Below are positions 41,233-52,030 of a DNA stretch of 64,000 nucleotides, piece after piece (position 1 is the stretch's first letter; each line of letters opens with the position of its first letter). The notes under the pieces were generated by a model that was not told the origin of the DNA, made no database searches, and saw only the letters and a list, made by a program, of their open reading frames with translations. The stretch spans positions 7,310,375 through 7,374,374 of the forward strand of contig NW_020954630.1 in NCBI RefSeq assembly GCF_900497805.2, read 5' to 3'. The position numbers were made by a program, and so were the translations under genes. The DNA is from Vombatus ursinus (lineage: Eukaryota; Chordata; Mammalia; Diprotodontia; Vombatidae).

Positions 41233-41475
41233 GGGCAGCTAGGTGGTACAGTGGATAGAGCACTGGTCTGGAGTCAGGAAGATCCGGGTTCAAATCTGGC
41301 CTCAGACACTTACTAGCTGTGTGACCCTGGGCGAATCATTTCACCCTGTTTGTCTCAGTTCCCCATCTGTAAAACGAGCTGGAGAAGGAAATGGCAAACC
41401 ACTCCAGAATCTTTGTCAAGAAAACCCCAAATGGGGTCACCAAGACTCAGACACGACTGAAACGACTCAGCAACA
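41233..41475 (+). mobile_element. Mar-1-type SINE, forward, with perfect TSD
   Basis: Head GGGCAGCTAGGTGGTACAG, 'gatccgggttcaaatctggc' (B box), 'ctgtgtgaccctgggcgaat', core end 'ccccatctgtaaaacgagct', Bov-B-like tail 'ggagaaggaaatggcaaacc', 'cgactgaaacgactcagcaa'. AGATTTTCAGA at 41222-41232 and 41476-41486 is an 11-bp target-site duplication. Full length and little diverged. Confidence 0.95.
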
Positions 41476-41499
41476 AGATTTTCAGATCTGAGAGTTGTT

Positions 41500-42300
41500 T
41501 TGTCTACCTGATACTGGTGGATTAAGTCTGAGCTCTTCTGCTTGGCTTTAAGATTACTTCATATTTTGGTCTTTTGTTGCCTATTCTGTCTTAGTTTTCA
41601 TTACTAACTAATGAACGTGTTTTGTTCAGTCAGAGCAGTTGCCTTGTCCCCACAGCAGCCCACCCTTGCTGTCTGTGGCGTCCTTTGCCTGGAATATCAT
41701 TCCTCTTACTCTTTACAGATCAGAGGTCTCCCCAGTCTTGCAGGGCCAACTCAAGTTCTTCCTCCTCCATGAAGCCTCCTTCAAGTGTTCCAGTCCCCAG
41801 TCATCTTTCTCTTTCCTAAATTCCTAAGGTCACCTAAGGTCATACAATTTAGCTTATCATAATAATAAGCATGATAATAACAGTACCTGACACTTCCATA
41901 GTGTCTTAGAGTTTTCAAAGCACTTTACATATGACCTCTCATTTGAGCCTCTTTATAGCCCTGTGAGATAGGCAGATCAGGTTTTATTTTCCCATTTTCC
42001 AGACAAGGTAACTTGAGGCCTAGGTTAAGTGGGTTGTCTTTGTTCACATAGCTAGTAAGTGTCAGAGGCAGGATTTGAATACAGGCCTTCTCAACTCTAA
42101 GTTCAGTACTGATATAATTATATGGACTTTTTTGGTCCATTGATTGTTTTGTATATATTAGTGTTGTCATCTCAACTGGATTAAATCTCCCTGGGACAAG
42201 TGCTATCCTTTTTCTTCAAACCTTGTAGCACTTAGCACCATTACTGGGAACTTAGATGGCTCTTAATTGATACTTCATAATTGTTAGCTGATTGATTGAG
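41500..42300 (+). mobile_element. L2 LINE 3' end split by a MIR
   Basis: The left part (41500-41850) has 'gcctggaatatcattcctct', 'ccaactcaagttcttcctcc', 'catgaagcctccttcaagtg'. The right part (42119-42300) has 'tggattaaatctccctggga', 'gtagcacttagcaccattac', 'gatacttcataattgttagc'. The two join into one forward L2 3' end when the MIR at 41855-42118 is skipped. Confidence 0.7.
41855..42118 (-). repeat. MIR SINE, reverse, nested in L2
   Basis: 'cataataataagcatgataa', 'cagagttttcaaagcacttt' style tail, 'atagccctgtgagataggca', 'tcccattttccagacaaggt', 'catagctagtaagtgtcaga', 'ggcaggatttgaatacaggc'. Near full length. Confidence 0.85.
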
Positions 42301-42329
42301 CAGGTTCAGGCAGATGTTATGGATCTAAC

Positions 42330-42412
42330 TCTCTCTCTCTGTATATATGTGTAAATGTATATATTATATATATATTATATTATATATATATTATATATAT
42401 ATATACATATAT
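42330..42412. repeat. (TA)n-rich microsatellite
   Basis: A run of TATATATATTATAT-type sequence with few other bases. Confidence 0.95.
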
Positions 42413-43715
42413 GTTTGTGTGCTCTCTTTGCAGTAAACTCATTATTTTGAATTTGTTCACATTCAACTGGTGCTAGGATTCTGAATAACCAGGAAAGTTT
42501 TGTTAGTAAATCATAACTTGGTATGAAAATGTATTCTTTCCCATCTGGGGTCAGATTGCATTGTTGTGGTTTTTTAAATGCTTTTTATTATTTTAATTAA
42601 AGCAAACCTAGAGAAGATATAAAGGGTAGATATTCTAGGAACAGAGACAGCCCCGGGTCTGACTTTGAACAACTTATCGCCGAGACTTGAGTTGTCAGTG
42701 GATAAGTTGGAGCTTGTCAGTGACAAGTCAGTAGCTGCAACATGGCTCAATCTGAATGTGAAGAAGCTGGGGGAGGAGATGAAGGATGAATGGGATGAAA
42801 AAAGGGAATCTGGTGAGTTACTTGTAGTTTTCTAGAGAAGAGGTGGCAAAACTTATAAAAGTCCTATTTTTGCCAGCAGCAAATTTGTGTTATAATCAGA
42901 TGGGCAGCGTAAAGAGAACTGTTGAGGGCAACCCCCTTGCAGATGGTACCAGGGGATGTGGAAAACTTCTCAGGAGCAGTACTTTCCTTCATACAAAATT
43001 TTCATTCTTTTCAAAGTGCAGATGGCTCTGCAGGAGAGATCTAGTCAATACTGCATGCAGGTCTAGGGTGGTGGAGCAGGTCTAGGGAAGTGAGATGGGT
43101 TTAGAGTGCAGGTGGGTTAAAGCATAAACAAGAAGAGCATTAGTGGAGGACCTGATGAGAACTCTGTTCTCTATGGTCCATGGGTGTGAGTGACTCTGCT
43201 CACTTAGGGATTAGAATGTGATTAGAAGATAGTCTGATTCATCTGCAGCTTGAGCTTTCTCTTGATTCAGAGGCCAGAGATATTGGGACGGCCTTGCATC
43301 CTTCTTGACTCAGGGATGTGGCAATTGAGATGGCCCTCAACAGAACTATAAATAGTCATTTTTGTACCTGGGACAAGTGGTACCAATCATCCTCTTAAAC
43401 CAGCTTCTCTAGCTTATAGAGGAGCCGGGGGTCAGGGAAGTGTGTACACTGGGTGCAGCTGTGTGGAAGGAAGCTTCCTATTTTAAGTCAGCTAACTAGG
43501 TACTAAACTAATTTTTTCTACATTATTGAAAGATGGCAAGTGCTGTTATCAGTTCCTTCTAAATTTCAGGACCTGGGGAAAAGTCCCATTTGCCTAGCCC
43601 CAGTTTTAACCTTGCTTCTCAAATGGACAGGGTCCACTGATTTTTTTTTCCCTCTTTCTATTCTTTCTAGACTCTCTTCCTTGCTTGGGGCATGCAGACC
43701 AAGAGCTGAGGGAAA
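42413..43715. other. About 1.3 kb unassigned
   Basis: No repeat family recognised. CTATAAATAG at 43346-43355 is a perfect match to the MEF2 consensus CTAWWWWTAG. A purine-rich tract near 42760-42810 is seen. An 80-codon frame at 42843 has no known domain. Confidence 0.35.
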
Positions 43716-43719
43716 GCTT

Positions 43720-43900
43720 AAGCACAGAGGATAGAGACTCACATTTCTGTCCTGAAGTTGTCACTAACTCTCCATGTCAAACTGAGAAAGTCATTTAGCC
43801 TATTTGGGGCTTAGTGTTTTCATATGGAAAATGGTGCTAACAACATCTTCCATGCCCTGACTACTTCACAGGGTTTTATGAGATTAAATGAAGTCATAGA
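43720..43900 (+). repeat. MIR SINE, forward
   Basis: 'aactgagaaagtcatttagc', 'ctatttggggcttagtgttt', 'aatggtgctaacaacatctt', 'gttttatgagattaaatgaa'. Confidence 0.75.
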
Positions 43901-43902
43901 TC

Positions 43903-44105
43903 ATAGAATCATGGATTTGAAGTTGTAAGGGACCTGAGAGGAACTTTTTAGTATTAGTATTTCTCACATCATTGAGTTTGTCTTCTCAAAGGTGAGGAAA
44001 CTGAGGCCCAGTAAAGTTGTGTAATAACCAGGGTTACACAGTATCTTGGGATTCATCTCTTTCTCACTGCAAGTTCAACATTTTATCCACTATGTTATGT
44101 AACCT
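43903..44105 (-). repeat. MIR3-type SINE, reverse
   Basis: 'catagaatcatggatttgaa', 'gtaagggacctgagaggaac', 'ggtgaggaaactgaggccca', 'ccagggttacacagtatctt', 'attttatccactatgttatg'. Confidence 0.8.
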
Positions 44106-44284
44106 GTAAGATAAACCAAATATATCCCCAAACCAATCAAACACAAGAAAGTTATTACTCTTGAGAGAATATAGGAAGAATAAAACACTATCCACTTCTG
44201 AAATCAGGCTAATTGCAGAATAGTCTTACTGATACAAAAGGTAATGCACTAAGTGGCAAGTCTGTTTCTTTAAATCCCATTGAA

Positions 44285-44525
44285 TCAATTCAGTTCAGTA
44301 AACATTTATTAAGCTCCTACTATACGTCAGACACTGTACTAAGTGCTGGGGATATGAAAAGAGGAAAAATAAAGTCAATCAATGAAAGATGCCTTAGAAA
44401 CGGATAGTTCAAACCCCTCATTTTGCAGATGAGGAAATGGAGGCACAGAATGAATTAAATGACTTGCATAAAGGTCATATGGCTAGTGTCAGAAAACAGA
44501 CTAGAAGTCAGGTCACTTCCTTTTC
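44285..44525 (-). mobile_element. L2 terminus followed by MIR3 fragment, both reverse
   Basis: 44285-44398: 'agttcagtaaacatttatta', 'agctcctactatacgtcaga', 'ctaagtgctggggatatgaa' (L2). 44400-44525: 'ccctcattttgcagatgagg', 'aaatggaggcacagaatgaa', 'cataaaggtcatatggctag' (MIR3). Confidence 0.8.
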
Positions 44526-45285
44526 AATTTAAGCAAACTCTTTAAGTAACTTCATTTGAAGAGACCCTGCCCTGCTATTTAGGTTATTAAGGGGGCCAGA
44601 GAAGGCTCTTGAAAGGAATTTGTTTCTGGTTTGCTAAATAATCTGAATTTCAAAGGTCAGAGGTAGGTTTTATGACTTGTTTAAAGAGTAAGGCTAAAAA
44701 TTTCATCCAAAGCTGTGAATTTCCCCCCTTTTGACCTTAGACTCAATGAGATCAGTGAGCTCTCGGAGGTCTAGGGAAATTCTCCAACATTTCAAATTTT
44801 CAAGGTACCTTGCCAAAATAAAAAAAAAAGATACATGAAAATAAGTCATTAAAATGAGACATAATCTGATTTAAAAAATTAACATAATGTTCTAGACTTT
44901 TCTATGCAAGTACTCTGATTATTGAAGGAAAATATGGTGCTGTCGGCAATGATATTAAATAATGCAAGACCATGTTCTTACTCCATAGATAAACAGTCAA
45001 AGTCATTTGTGTGCTTAATGTTTGGGCCTTTCTGAGATGGAGGCCCAGGCCAAATGACTTTCCTGTTTTGCCTCTCTGATTGACCACATAAAATGAGCCA
45101 TGCCTAAAAAATGCTCTAGCATATCAGTACCACCAGACATTTGGTCTAGGAGTTTGTCTCTCAAAGGGGCACAACTGAATATATGAATGAAGATTGTAGT
45201 ACCCATTAATTCCAGTCTCCAGAGTTGTAATGAATGAATGAAATCACAGCTCTATTCCATATCCATTTCCTAGGGGAAGTAAATT
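44526..45285. other. Unassigned spacer
   Basis: No recognised repeat or gene; a poly(A) run lies at 44819-44830. Confidence 0.35.
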
Positions 45286-45289
45286 CTCA

Positions 45290-45545
45290 TGGTAAAATGG
45301 AAAGAGTACAGCATTTGAAGTCAAGAAGACTTTGGTTCAAATCCTGTCATCAGTATTAATTAGTTTGGCTATTGGTAAGGCATTTAAATTCTCTGAGCCC
45401 CAATTTTCTCATCTGTGAAGTAGGGATAATAATAATGGTAGTGTCTACCTCACAGAGTGGTTGTGAAGACATAAATGAGATAATGCACACAAGGAAATTT
45501 GCATAGTTTCAAGGATAATGTAAATGTCACTTATTCTTATTCATT
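45290..45545 (+). repeat. MIR SINE, forward
   Basis: 'aaatggaaagagtacagcat', 'ttggttcaaatcctgtcatc', 'gccccaattttctcatctgt', 'agggataataataatggtag', 'gtggttgtgaagacataaat', 'gagataatgcacacaaggaa'. Full length. Confidence 0.85.
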
Positions 45546-45588
45546 AATATGTCTTACCATTTTTTGACTCTGTTCATACAATATTTTT

Positions 45589-45734
45589 TTTTCTTTTTGG
45601 TAAGGCAGCCGGGGTTAAGTGACTTGCCCAGGGTCACACAGCTAGTAGGTGTCAAGTGTTTGAGGTTGGATTTGAACTCAGGTCCTCCTGACTCTAGGGC
45701 CAGTGCTCTATCCACTGTGCCACCTAGCTGCCCC
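45589..45734 (-). mobile_element. Marsupial tRNA-headed SINE, reverse, with TSD
   Basis: 'ggggttaagtgacttgccca', 'gggtcacacagctagtaggt', 'gtcaagtgtttgaggttgga', 'tctatccactgtgccaccta', 'gctgcccc'. CAATATTTTT occurs at 45579-45588 and 45735-45744. The GTCAAGTGT segment is, as I recall, typical of Australasian marsupial copies. Confidence 0.95.
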
Positions 45735-45764
45735 CAATATTTTTAATCTAGTAAACTTTTAGAT

Positions 45765-46195
45765 ACTTTGTTTTTGGGATGCTCATTGCATCAAACTCCA
45801 GAACACTTCAGGGCCTCCTTAATGAGATCTATAGTCACTCAGAAGAATTTGGCCTAACCTTCACCCTGAAGAAGCCAAGTAAATGGAAAATGCCTATTGT
45901 CCTCACTTTGATATATAGCTTGATAGGAAGCCTGTTGAGTTAATTCATTAGTGCGTGTCTTGGATCTTCACTTCATATGGCCGGTGAGCTGGCCATATTC
46001 AAAACTGAAGAGAGTAGACGAGGTGATATTTAGGAAATGATGTAGCACTTTCAAAGATCCCAAATATCCTTCAGACAAACAAGTAGAATAGCCACGTTTT
46101 AACACCAATATTCTTACAATGGTGCCATATGGCTACAAATCATGGAACACCACCATCTTTGAAGAGTCAAAGGGAAATGGAAACCTGTAAGGGTC
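45765..46195 (+). mobile_element. RTE-type LINE ORF2 fragment
   Basis: Forward sequence near 46065-46155 reads FKDPKYPSDKQV then FNTNILTMVPYGYKSWNTT. This fits the RTE/Bov-B C-terminal pattern (LFNxxVLPxxLYGSExW). Upstream, 'aatttggcctaaccttcacc' and 'ctgaagaagccaagtaaatg' read as FGLTxxLKKxKWK-like text. Highly decayed. Confidence 0.55.
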
Positions 46196-46405
46196 ATTGG
46201 GTCAGAGATTTGAACTGGAAGGAACCTTCAAGGTTATCTAGTACAACTCTCTCACTTCATAGATAATGAAACTGAGGTCTAGAGAAATGCAATGGCTTCT
46301 CCCAGGTCACACAAGTAGTAAGTGGTAGGGCTGAGGCTTGGACCCAGGTCCCCTGACAACTAACAAGCCTAGAGCTCTCTTTCCATGCACCATTCTGCCT
46401 AGTGA
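46196..46405 (-). repeat. MIR3-type SINE, reverse
   Basis: 'ggtcagagatttgaactgga', 'aggaaccttcaaggttatct', 'ataatgaaactgaggtctag', 'tcccaggtcacacaagtagt', 'gaggcttggacccaggtccc'. Confidence 0.85.
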
Positions 46406-46654
46406 GTATAAACAGCGCCGAGCTTATTCTCAATGATCACTTGTGGTGAAACGATATCTATGTAATGTCTGATAGAATAAGAAGGTAAGCTAGTCATGGG
46501 CTAGGCGAGAGAAAGCACTGATATCCCAGTAATGCTGAAAGACCTAGAGAAGGGCTTCCAGCACACTATAGTCTTTATGGAAGATTTATGGGAGGAAATG
46601 GGCAAGCATCACACAGGATGAGAATGGGTGGATGAGTTGTGATCCATACCACCT

Positions 46655-46910
46655 CCTGAGTCAGCCCATCCCACTTCAGGATAGCTCGACTCATTGGGTA
46701 GTTTTCCTTGTATTGATCTGACATCTGCTTCCCTGAAACTCCCACCCACTCATTGCTCTTAGTTTACTGCCTAGGGCCAAGTAAAACAAATCTAATCTGT
46801 CTTCTTCATGACAGCCCTTCAATTCAAAGACAGTTATCATGTCCCCACTAAGAAAGTTTTCTAGGCTGAACATGCCTTGTTCTTTCACTTGGTCCTTGGA
46901 TGGAATATTT
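46655..46910 (-). mobile_element. L3/CR1-type LINE fragment, reverse
   Basis: 'gatctgacatctgcttccct', 'cccacccactcattgctctt', 'gccaagtaaaacaaatctaa', 'tctgtcttcttcatgacagc', 'agacagttatcatgtcccca', 'ctaggctgaacatgccttgt' match the reversed CR1 3' region and overlap in content with the 26.6 kb relic's family. Confidence 0.8.
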
Positions 46911-47612
46911 TGAAAATGCTCACTGTTCTGGCTGCCCCTTAGCTTGTCAAGGTTATACTGCTGTTTATATCAGGTGTCCCCAACCATTTGGGAGAAAGGG
47001 AGTTGTGTGCTTTCCCACTACTGGCAAGGAAGGGCTAGAATTGGAGGTTTATGTCAGTGACTTCCAAACCCTCAATCTTCCTCTCTGTCTCCTGATCATT
47101 AAGTACCAGTAGAAAAAGGAAGTAACTCCTTAAAAGTGACTTCTATTATACCTCTGTCTCTCTAGTGTTAGTACTTCAACTAAAGGCTCTTTCATCCCTT
47201 ATCTAAACTGCTGAAAAATCTTTAACACTGCCTTTTGCCTTCTGTTAAGTCTGGCTTTTCCACATCATCCCTGACTATAATCCACTGTCCTAGTGGTTCC
47301 ATTCCCCTTCTTTCCCTCCCCTTCTCCCTAAAGCTTCAGAGTGGCTTTTTGCATGTCATTGCGTCTCTATTCCAAGATGCTATTAGAAAGCTCTTCTACC
47401 CAGGGATCCAAGATTACCTCAGTCTTCTCATATATGCCACCCTGTCCTCTTCAAATTGAGCACACCTACTCACCACCTGCTTTATCTGGTTATCCTACAC
47501 CTGCACCCGAGACTTCCCCTCAACTACAACACATGTGAATAATATTCTGTCCCTTTCTCTGCCAAATTTTCTCTCAAATAGCCCTAGAAATTCCATCCAT
47601 ATAGTATGCCTT
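46911..47612. other. Unassigned, C/T-rich right half
   Basis: 47160-47570 is pyrimidine-rich and may be an L2 3' region ('tattccaagatgctattaga', 'tcttctacccagggatccaa'), but the match is too weak to call. Confidence 0.35.
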
Positions 47613-47614
47613 CT

Positions 47615-47800
47615 AAAATGCACTGGAGTTGGTGTTGGAGGACTTGGGCTCCATCCAGGCTCAGCCGCCTGCTAGCTATGTGAACTTGAGATGTCATTTT
47701 AACCTTTCTGTGCCTCAGTTTCCTCAGCTGCAAAATGAAGGGGTTATACAAGTTGAACTCTGAGATTCCTTTCGGGCCTAACATTCTATGATTCTTTAAT
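47615..47800 (+). repeat. MIR3-type SINE, forward, well preserved
   Basis: 'gctagctatgtgaacttgag', 'tttctgtgcctcagtttcct', 'cagctgcaaaatgaaggggt', 'ttcgggcctaacattctatg', 'attc'. Confidence 0.9.
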
Positions 47801-48060
47801 TCAATAAATATTCAAGTGTCTGCTATTAATTGGAGGAGAGCAGACAGATTTCCCTGGCCTTACTTTATGTGCATTTATGTAATATGCTTATTGTCTCTCC
47901 TTCTTCACCATGACCAAAATGCATTTACCTTTGCTATGTATGAGGCACAAAACAGTCCAATTTTATTTATCCTCTGTCTTTGGGGAGGGAGCTATTCCAC
48001 AGTGGTGTATTTCTACCCCTTAAGACTGGAGCTTAAGTCTTTGTATAGTAGTTTTTTGAC

Positions 48061-48570
48061 TTGATTTGAAATTATTGAAGTTAAAAAAGTCATTTTCATG
48101 TTTGGAATGTCACCATCTCAATGATATTGACCGACCAGTTTGCCGTATGAGTTTACTCTGAACTGTTTTTGTTTGTTTGGTTTGGTTTTTTTGGTGTCAT
48201 GAAGATCCAGCCAGACGAGACAAGTCTTTTTTTTTCCCCCTCAACTCAGTCTTCCTTGACTGAAGCAAGGCTAAATTATTTTTAGCCTCAGCAATCATCT
48301 TCAGGTTTGAAATTCCACAAACCTCTGCTGTCTTCTATTCATCAACATTTCCTGTTTGGAAGAAAAATATACACTCTCAACTACAAAGTGATAAAACCGT
48401 TCCTGGGAAAATTAGGAGAAAGCTTTTTAAGTGAACTCTTGGGGTTGGCTCATCCTGTGATCTTGCCTGGAAATAGTATCATTGCATCTCAGTTTAGCAT
48501 TTTGCAACAAGGAACTTCATTTTTGGCTCCTGGGGAAAATACCTCTTTGCATCTGTGAGACATTTCTTAC
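48061..48570. promoter_or_regulatory. Repeat-free stretch, CNE-like
   Basis: No recognised family. GGCTAAATTATTTTTAGCC at 48269-48287 is an inverted repeat (7-bp arms) with a MEF2-like core. An ETS-like word (ttcctg) and several AT-rich motifs follow to 48400. An 83-codon frame at 48307-48558 has no known domain. The regulatory reading is speculative. Confidence 0.25.
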
Positions 48571-48724
48571 ATGTATTCTGGGGTTGGGGTGGGGGCAGGG
48601 ATTGTAACAACCAAGAGAAGATGAGGCAGCCAGATCAGTTGCTCACAGGGAGCATAACTTATCATGTTCATTCATTCCACCTGATCCCAGCAGCCATCTA
48701 GTATGTAAATTAAAAGGATATGCA

Positions 48725-48870
48725 ATCAATTCAACAAACATTTAGTCAGTTCCTGTAATGTGCTTGGCACTGTGTTAGGTTCCAGTAGTATAGACGAAAA
48801 CAAGACAGTCTTTGTCTTCAAAGAACTTACATTCTACTAGGAGGAAACAGCACAAGCACTTTATAGGAGA
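48725..48870 (-). mobile_element. L2 LINE 3' terminus, reverse
   Basis: 'caattcaacaaacatttagt', 'tgtgcttggcactgtgttag', 'tctttgtcttcaaagaactt', 'acattctactaggaggaaac'. Confidence 0.8.
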
Positions 48871-49139
48871 GATTCTTGTTCAGGGAGAATTAGAAATGAT
48901 AAAATCTCTCTCAGTTCCCTTCCAATTCAGCCTATGATGCAAATAACATGATAACATCCACCTTACTTTTTTGTTTGTCTCTTATTTGTAAAAAAGAGAA
49001 TGGCTCCTGTCTGCCTGAACTGAACTTTAGGAAAGCTAGTGTGAGTATAAAAGAAATAGGGGGGAAAGATGGATTTATTTCCACAAAACTACATAGAGGG
49101 AAATATGAGAAATGCTTGTCAGGATGCAGCTAAGTTCAG

Positions 49140-49328
49140 GGTTCAAAGGACAGGATTTTCAGTAAGAGGACCTGGGTTTTAATACTGTATTTGTTTGTTG
49201 CTACCTGTGTAACATTGGTTGTCATTGAATGTTTCTGAGCCTCAGTTTCCTTATCTGTAAAATGAAGGGGTTGGACCAGATGCCTTCTGATGCCTCTATA
49301 AGCTCTAAATCTATGATCCCACGAACTT
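49140..49328 (+). repeat. MIR3-type SINE, forward
   Basis: 'gtaagaggacctgggtttta', 'gagcctcagtttccttatct', 'gtaaaatgaaggggttggac', 'cagatgccttctgatgcctc'. Confidence 0.85.
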
Positions 49329-49419
49329 TCAGAAGAACTACAGCACACACGTTTTTACAAAAGATTCTGTGCAATTTAGCAGTATACCTTCTTTCAGAGA
49401 CCACTTATACTTATTTTTC

Positions 49420-49600
49420 CAAAGGGGAAACATGCACGTGGGGAAAGATTACTTGCCCATAGTCACACAGATTCAGAAGTATTGGATTCTAAGCCTGCCC
49501 TGAATTCAACAAACAGTTATTAATTGCATAATATGTGCGCCTACTTTCCTGGATAGATAGAAAGAGAAGATATTATCATTCCCATATGGAACTTATGTGC
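49420..49600 (-). repeat. MIR core fragment and L2 terminus, reverse
   Basis: 'acttgcccatagtcacacag' (MIR) is followed at 49500 by 'gaattcaacaaacagttatt' and 'tcattcccatatggaactta' (L2). Confidence 0.6.
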
Positions 49601-49639
49601 CCAAATCCGAAATAGAATCAGATAAATGATTAAGCAGAG

Positions 49640-50030
49640 TGAGGCAAGAGCAACTTCCTAAATTCCTGACCCCAGGCAAGTGAGGCCAGAGTTTGTTTGT
49701 TTGTTTTTGTTTTTTTTTCTTGTGACGCTATTGGGGTTAAGTGACTTGCCCAGGGTCACACAGTGAGTGTTAGGTGTGTGAGGTTGGATTTGAACTCAGG
49801 TCCTCCTAACTCCAGGGCCGGTGCTCTATCCACTGCGCCACCTAGCTGCCCCTAGAGTTTTCTTAAAAAATCTTGAAATCATTCTTGAGACTTGATTGAG
49901 TCATGCAACTCTGAGAAAGTCATTTAAACTCTCTCAGCCTCAGCTTCCTCATGTCTAAATTGAGGGAGTTAGACTAGATGATATTTCTGAGATCATTTTA
50001 TCTAAAAAATTCCATGATCCGACACAGTTT
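49640..50030 (+). repeat. MIR3-type SINE, forward, near a SINE insertion
   Basis: The right part (49880-50030) is clear: 'aactctctcagcctcagctt', 'aaattgagggagttagacta', 'gatgatatttctgagatcat'. The left part before 49687 is weak. Confidence 0.65.
49695..49853 (-). mobile_element. Marsupial tRNA-headed SINE, reverse, with TSD
   Basis: GTTTGTTTGTTT-rich tail, 'attggggttaagtgacttgc', 'gatttgaactcaggtcctcc', 'gctctatccactgcgccacc', 'tagctgcccct'. AGAGTTT at 49688-49694 and 49854-49860 is a short target-site duplication. Confidence 0.9.
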
Positions 50031-50064
50031 CTGCCTAGGACAGTCAGATAAATTTCTGTGAAGG

Positions 50065-50285
50065 AGATAGAGCATAGACTCAGAGCTGGAAGACATCTCA
50101 GATTCCATCTAAGATACTCCAGCCCTTATTTTACAGATGAGGAAACAGAGGCCCACAAAGGCTAAGTGATTTACTTAAGGACCTTAGTGGTATGATTGGG
50201 ATTTGAACCAGGGCTGGCATTTGAACTAAAGACCTCTTACTCAAAACCTATCATCTTTTTTTGCTGCACCATGTATCTGTTCCTA
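50065..50285 (-). repeat. MIR3-type SINE, reverse, partly duplicated head
   Basis: 'agactcagagctggaagaca', 'tattttacagatgaggaaac', 'aaggctaagtgatttactta', then 'gggatttgaaccagggctgg' and a second 'catttgaactaaagacctct'. Confidence 0.8.
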
Positions 50286-50539
50286 AAATTTGAATAGAAT
50301 TGAAAAAGGTAGAGAGATTGGAGTTTGGCAGCATGATCTTTCAAATCAAATGTCAGCTTTGGACTCTGTGGCCTTTCTACATTTAAGCTTATCCCAGTCT
50401 GTATTTTCTTCTGGTTGGGTATATCCAGACTAACTTAGCAAGGCCACAGTAGGTAAAAAGCAGAGCCATCTGGAAAGACATTAGTTTGGGAGAGTGGGTG
50501 AGTTGGGTTGTTGCTGTGGGAATTTGAGTCCATTCTGAT

Positions 50540-50872
50540 ATTAAAATTATTTAAAATTAAACTTAATTTCTTTCAACGAGCAAAAAACTATTTTCTTTTC
50601 CTCTTATCTACCCTTGTGAAAAAGAGAGAAAGCCTTATAATAAGTATACATGGTTAAGCAAAACAATTTCCCACATTGGCCACAGCAAAAAAAAGTAGTC
50701 TCTATCTGTACCCTGAGCCTATCACCTCTCTGTGTGTGCTACCTGGTGGATAGCATTTTTCATGATGGACCCTTTGGAACTGTGATTAGTTGTTTGTCTT
50801 TACCATGTTGCTTGCAGATTATTGTAAATAATTATTGTATAATTATATAAATTATTCTCCTGGTTTTTTGGG
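50540..50872 (-). mobile_element. Marsupial-type L1 3' end, reverse
   Basis: 'taaacttaatttctttcaac', 'aagccttataataagtatac', 'atggttaagcaaaacaattt', 'cccacattggccacagc' repeat the L1 series at 29.8 and 63.7 kb. The right side keeps 'gtgattagttgtttgtcttt'. Confidence 0.65.
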
Positions 50873-50874
50873 CA

Positions 50875-52030
50875 TGACTTGGATGGATACCCAGCAAAGG
50901 AGCCTGAGAAAGTAGAGTCAGAAAAGGTAGAATGCAAAGCAGGAGACAGAAGTGTCCCAAAAACCTAGAGAGAAGAGAGTATCAAGGAGAAGCGGGTGAT
51001 TGACAGTGCCTAAGACTGTCAAGTGACAGAGTGTTATTAATTATGTCGAAGGTCAAGAAGGATGAAGATTGAGAAAAATCCATTAATTTTGGCAATTCAG
51101 AGATCTTTGGTAACTTTGGAGACAGCAGTTTCAGTTGAATGATGAGGTTGTAAGCCAGACTACAGAGAGTTAAGAAGAGAATAAGAGGAAAAGAAGTGGA
51201 GGCACTAATTGTGGATGGACTTTTCATAGACTTTAGCCAGAAAAAGGAAGAAGAGATAGAGGATAATAGATAGTGGGGATGAATAGATCAAGAAAGGCTT
51301 TTTTGACAAAGGGGGAGATGAGCTTATCAGTAGGGAAGCAGCCAGTAGACAGGGAGAGATTGAACATTAGTTGAGAGGATGGGGATAATAAAGGGGCAGT
51401 CTGCTGGAGAAGATGGAATAAAATGGGATTACTTGGTCATGTAGAGAGGTTTGCTGTGGCAAGGAGAAGGACTATTTCTCCTTGTGAAACAGGAGTGAAG
51501 GAAGAGAAAGTATTGCAAAGCAACTGAGTGATGTGAGATGAGAAAGAGGAGAAAAAAGGGAACTCTGAGAGGATGATCTTAATTTTTTTTCAATGAAATA
51601 CACAGCAATGTTCTCATCTGAGAGAGTTGGGGGAGGTGGAGTCATGGGAACTCTGAGGAGGGTTGAAAAGGTTTAGAAAAAATCGCTGTGTTAAGTGGGC
51701 GGTATACTAGGGAGGTATAAAAGGATTGCCTTGCTACAGTGAGGACTTAGTTGAGATTATGTAGCATAAATTTGTAGGGTACTCCGTCAGCAAAGTTTTG
51801 TGATTTTTCTTCAACTTTGTTAAGGAGCATGTGAGCAGGAACAAAAGCAACAGGTGGTAGAATAATCCAAGGCTGAGGCTTGGCAACACAAGGTCATCTA
51901 TAGGCTAAGGGTGCAAGGAACTCAAGAAAAGTGGACAGAATAAAGTTGAACGGGTTCCCCAAGAGGTCATATTGAGGAAAGGAGGAGGGTAAAGGCAGTG
52001 TGGGATGATGGCCTTGGAAATAACTGATCC
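50875..52030 (-). mobile_element. L2 LINE with partial reverse-transcriptase region, about 1.15 kb
   Basis: Reversed L2 ORF2 order: 'gagaagagagtatcaaggag', 'gcagtttcagttgaatgatg', 'gaggttgtaagccagactac', 'gaagcagccagtagacaggg', 'gggcagtctgctggagaaga', 'gattgccttgctacagtgag'. Read on the minus strand, 51075-51040 gives IFILLDLRHN, a decayed form of the L2 reverse-transcriptase block LILLDLSAAFDTVDH. Only this internal part is present. Purine-rich composition on the plus strand. Confidence 0.8.

Noticed and set aside
43320-43360. CTATAAATAG as a core promoter
   Set aside because: No CpG-rich flank, initiator context or downstream coding sequence was found, so a promoter call is not justified.
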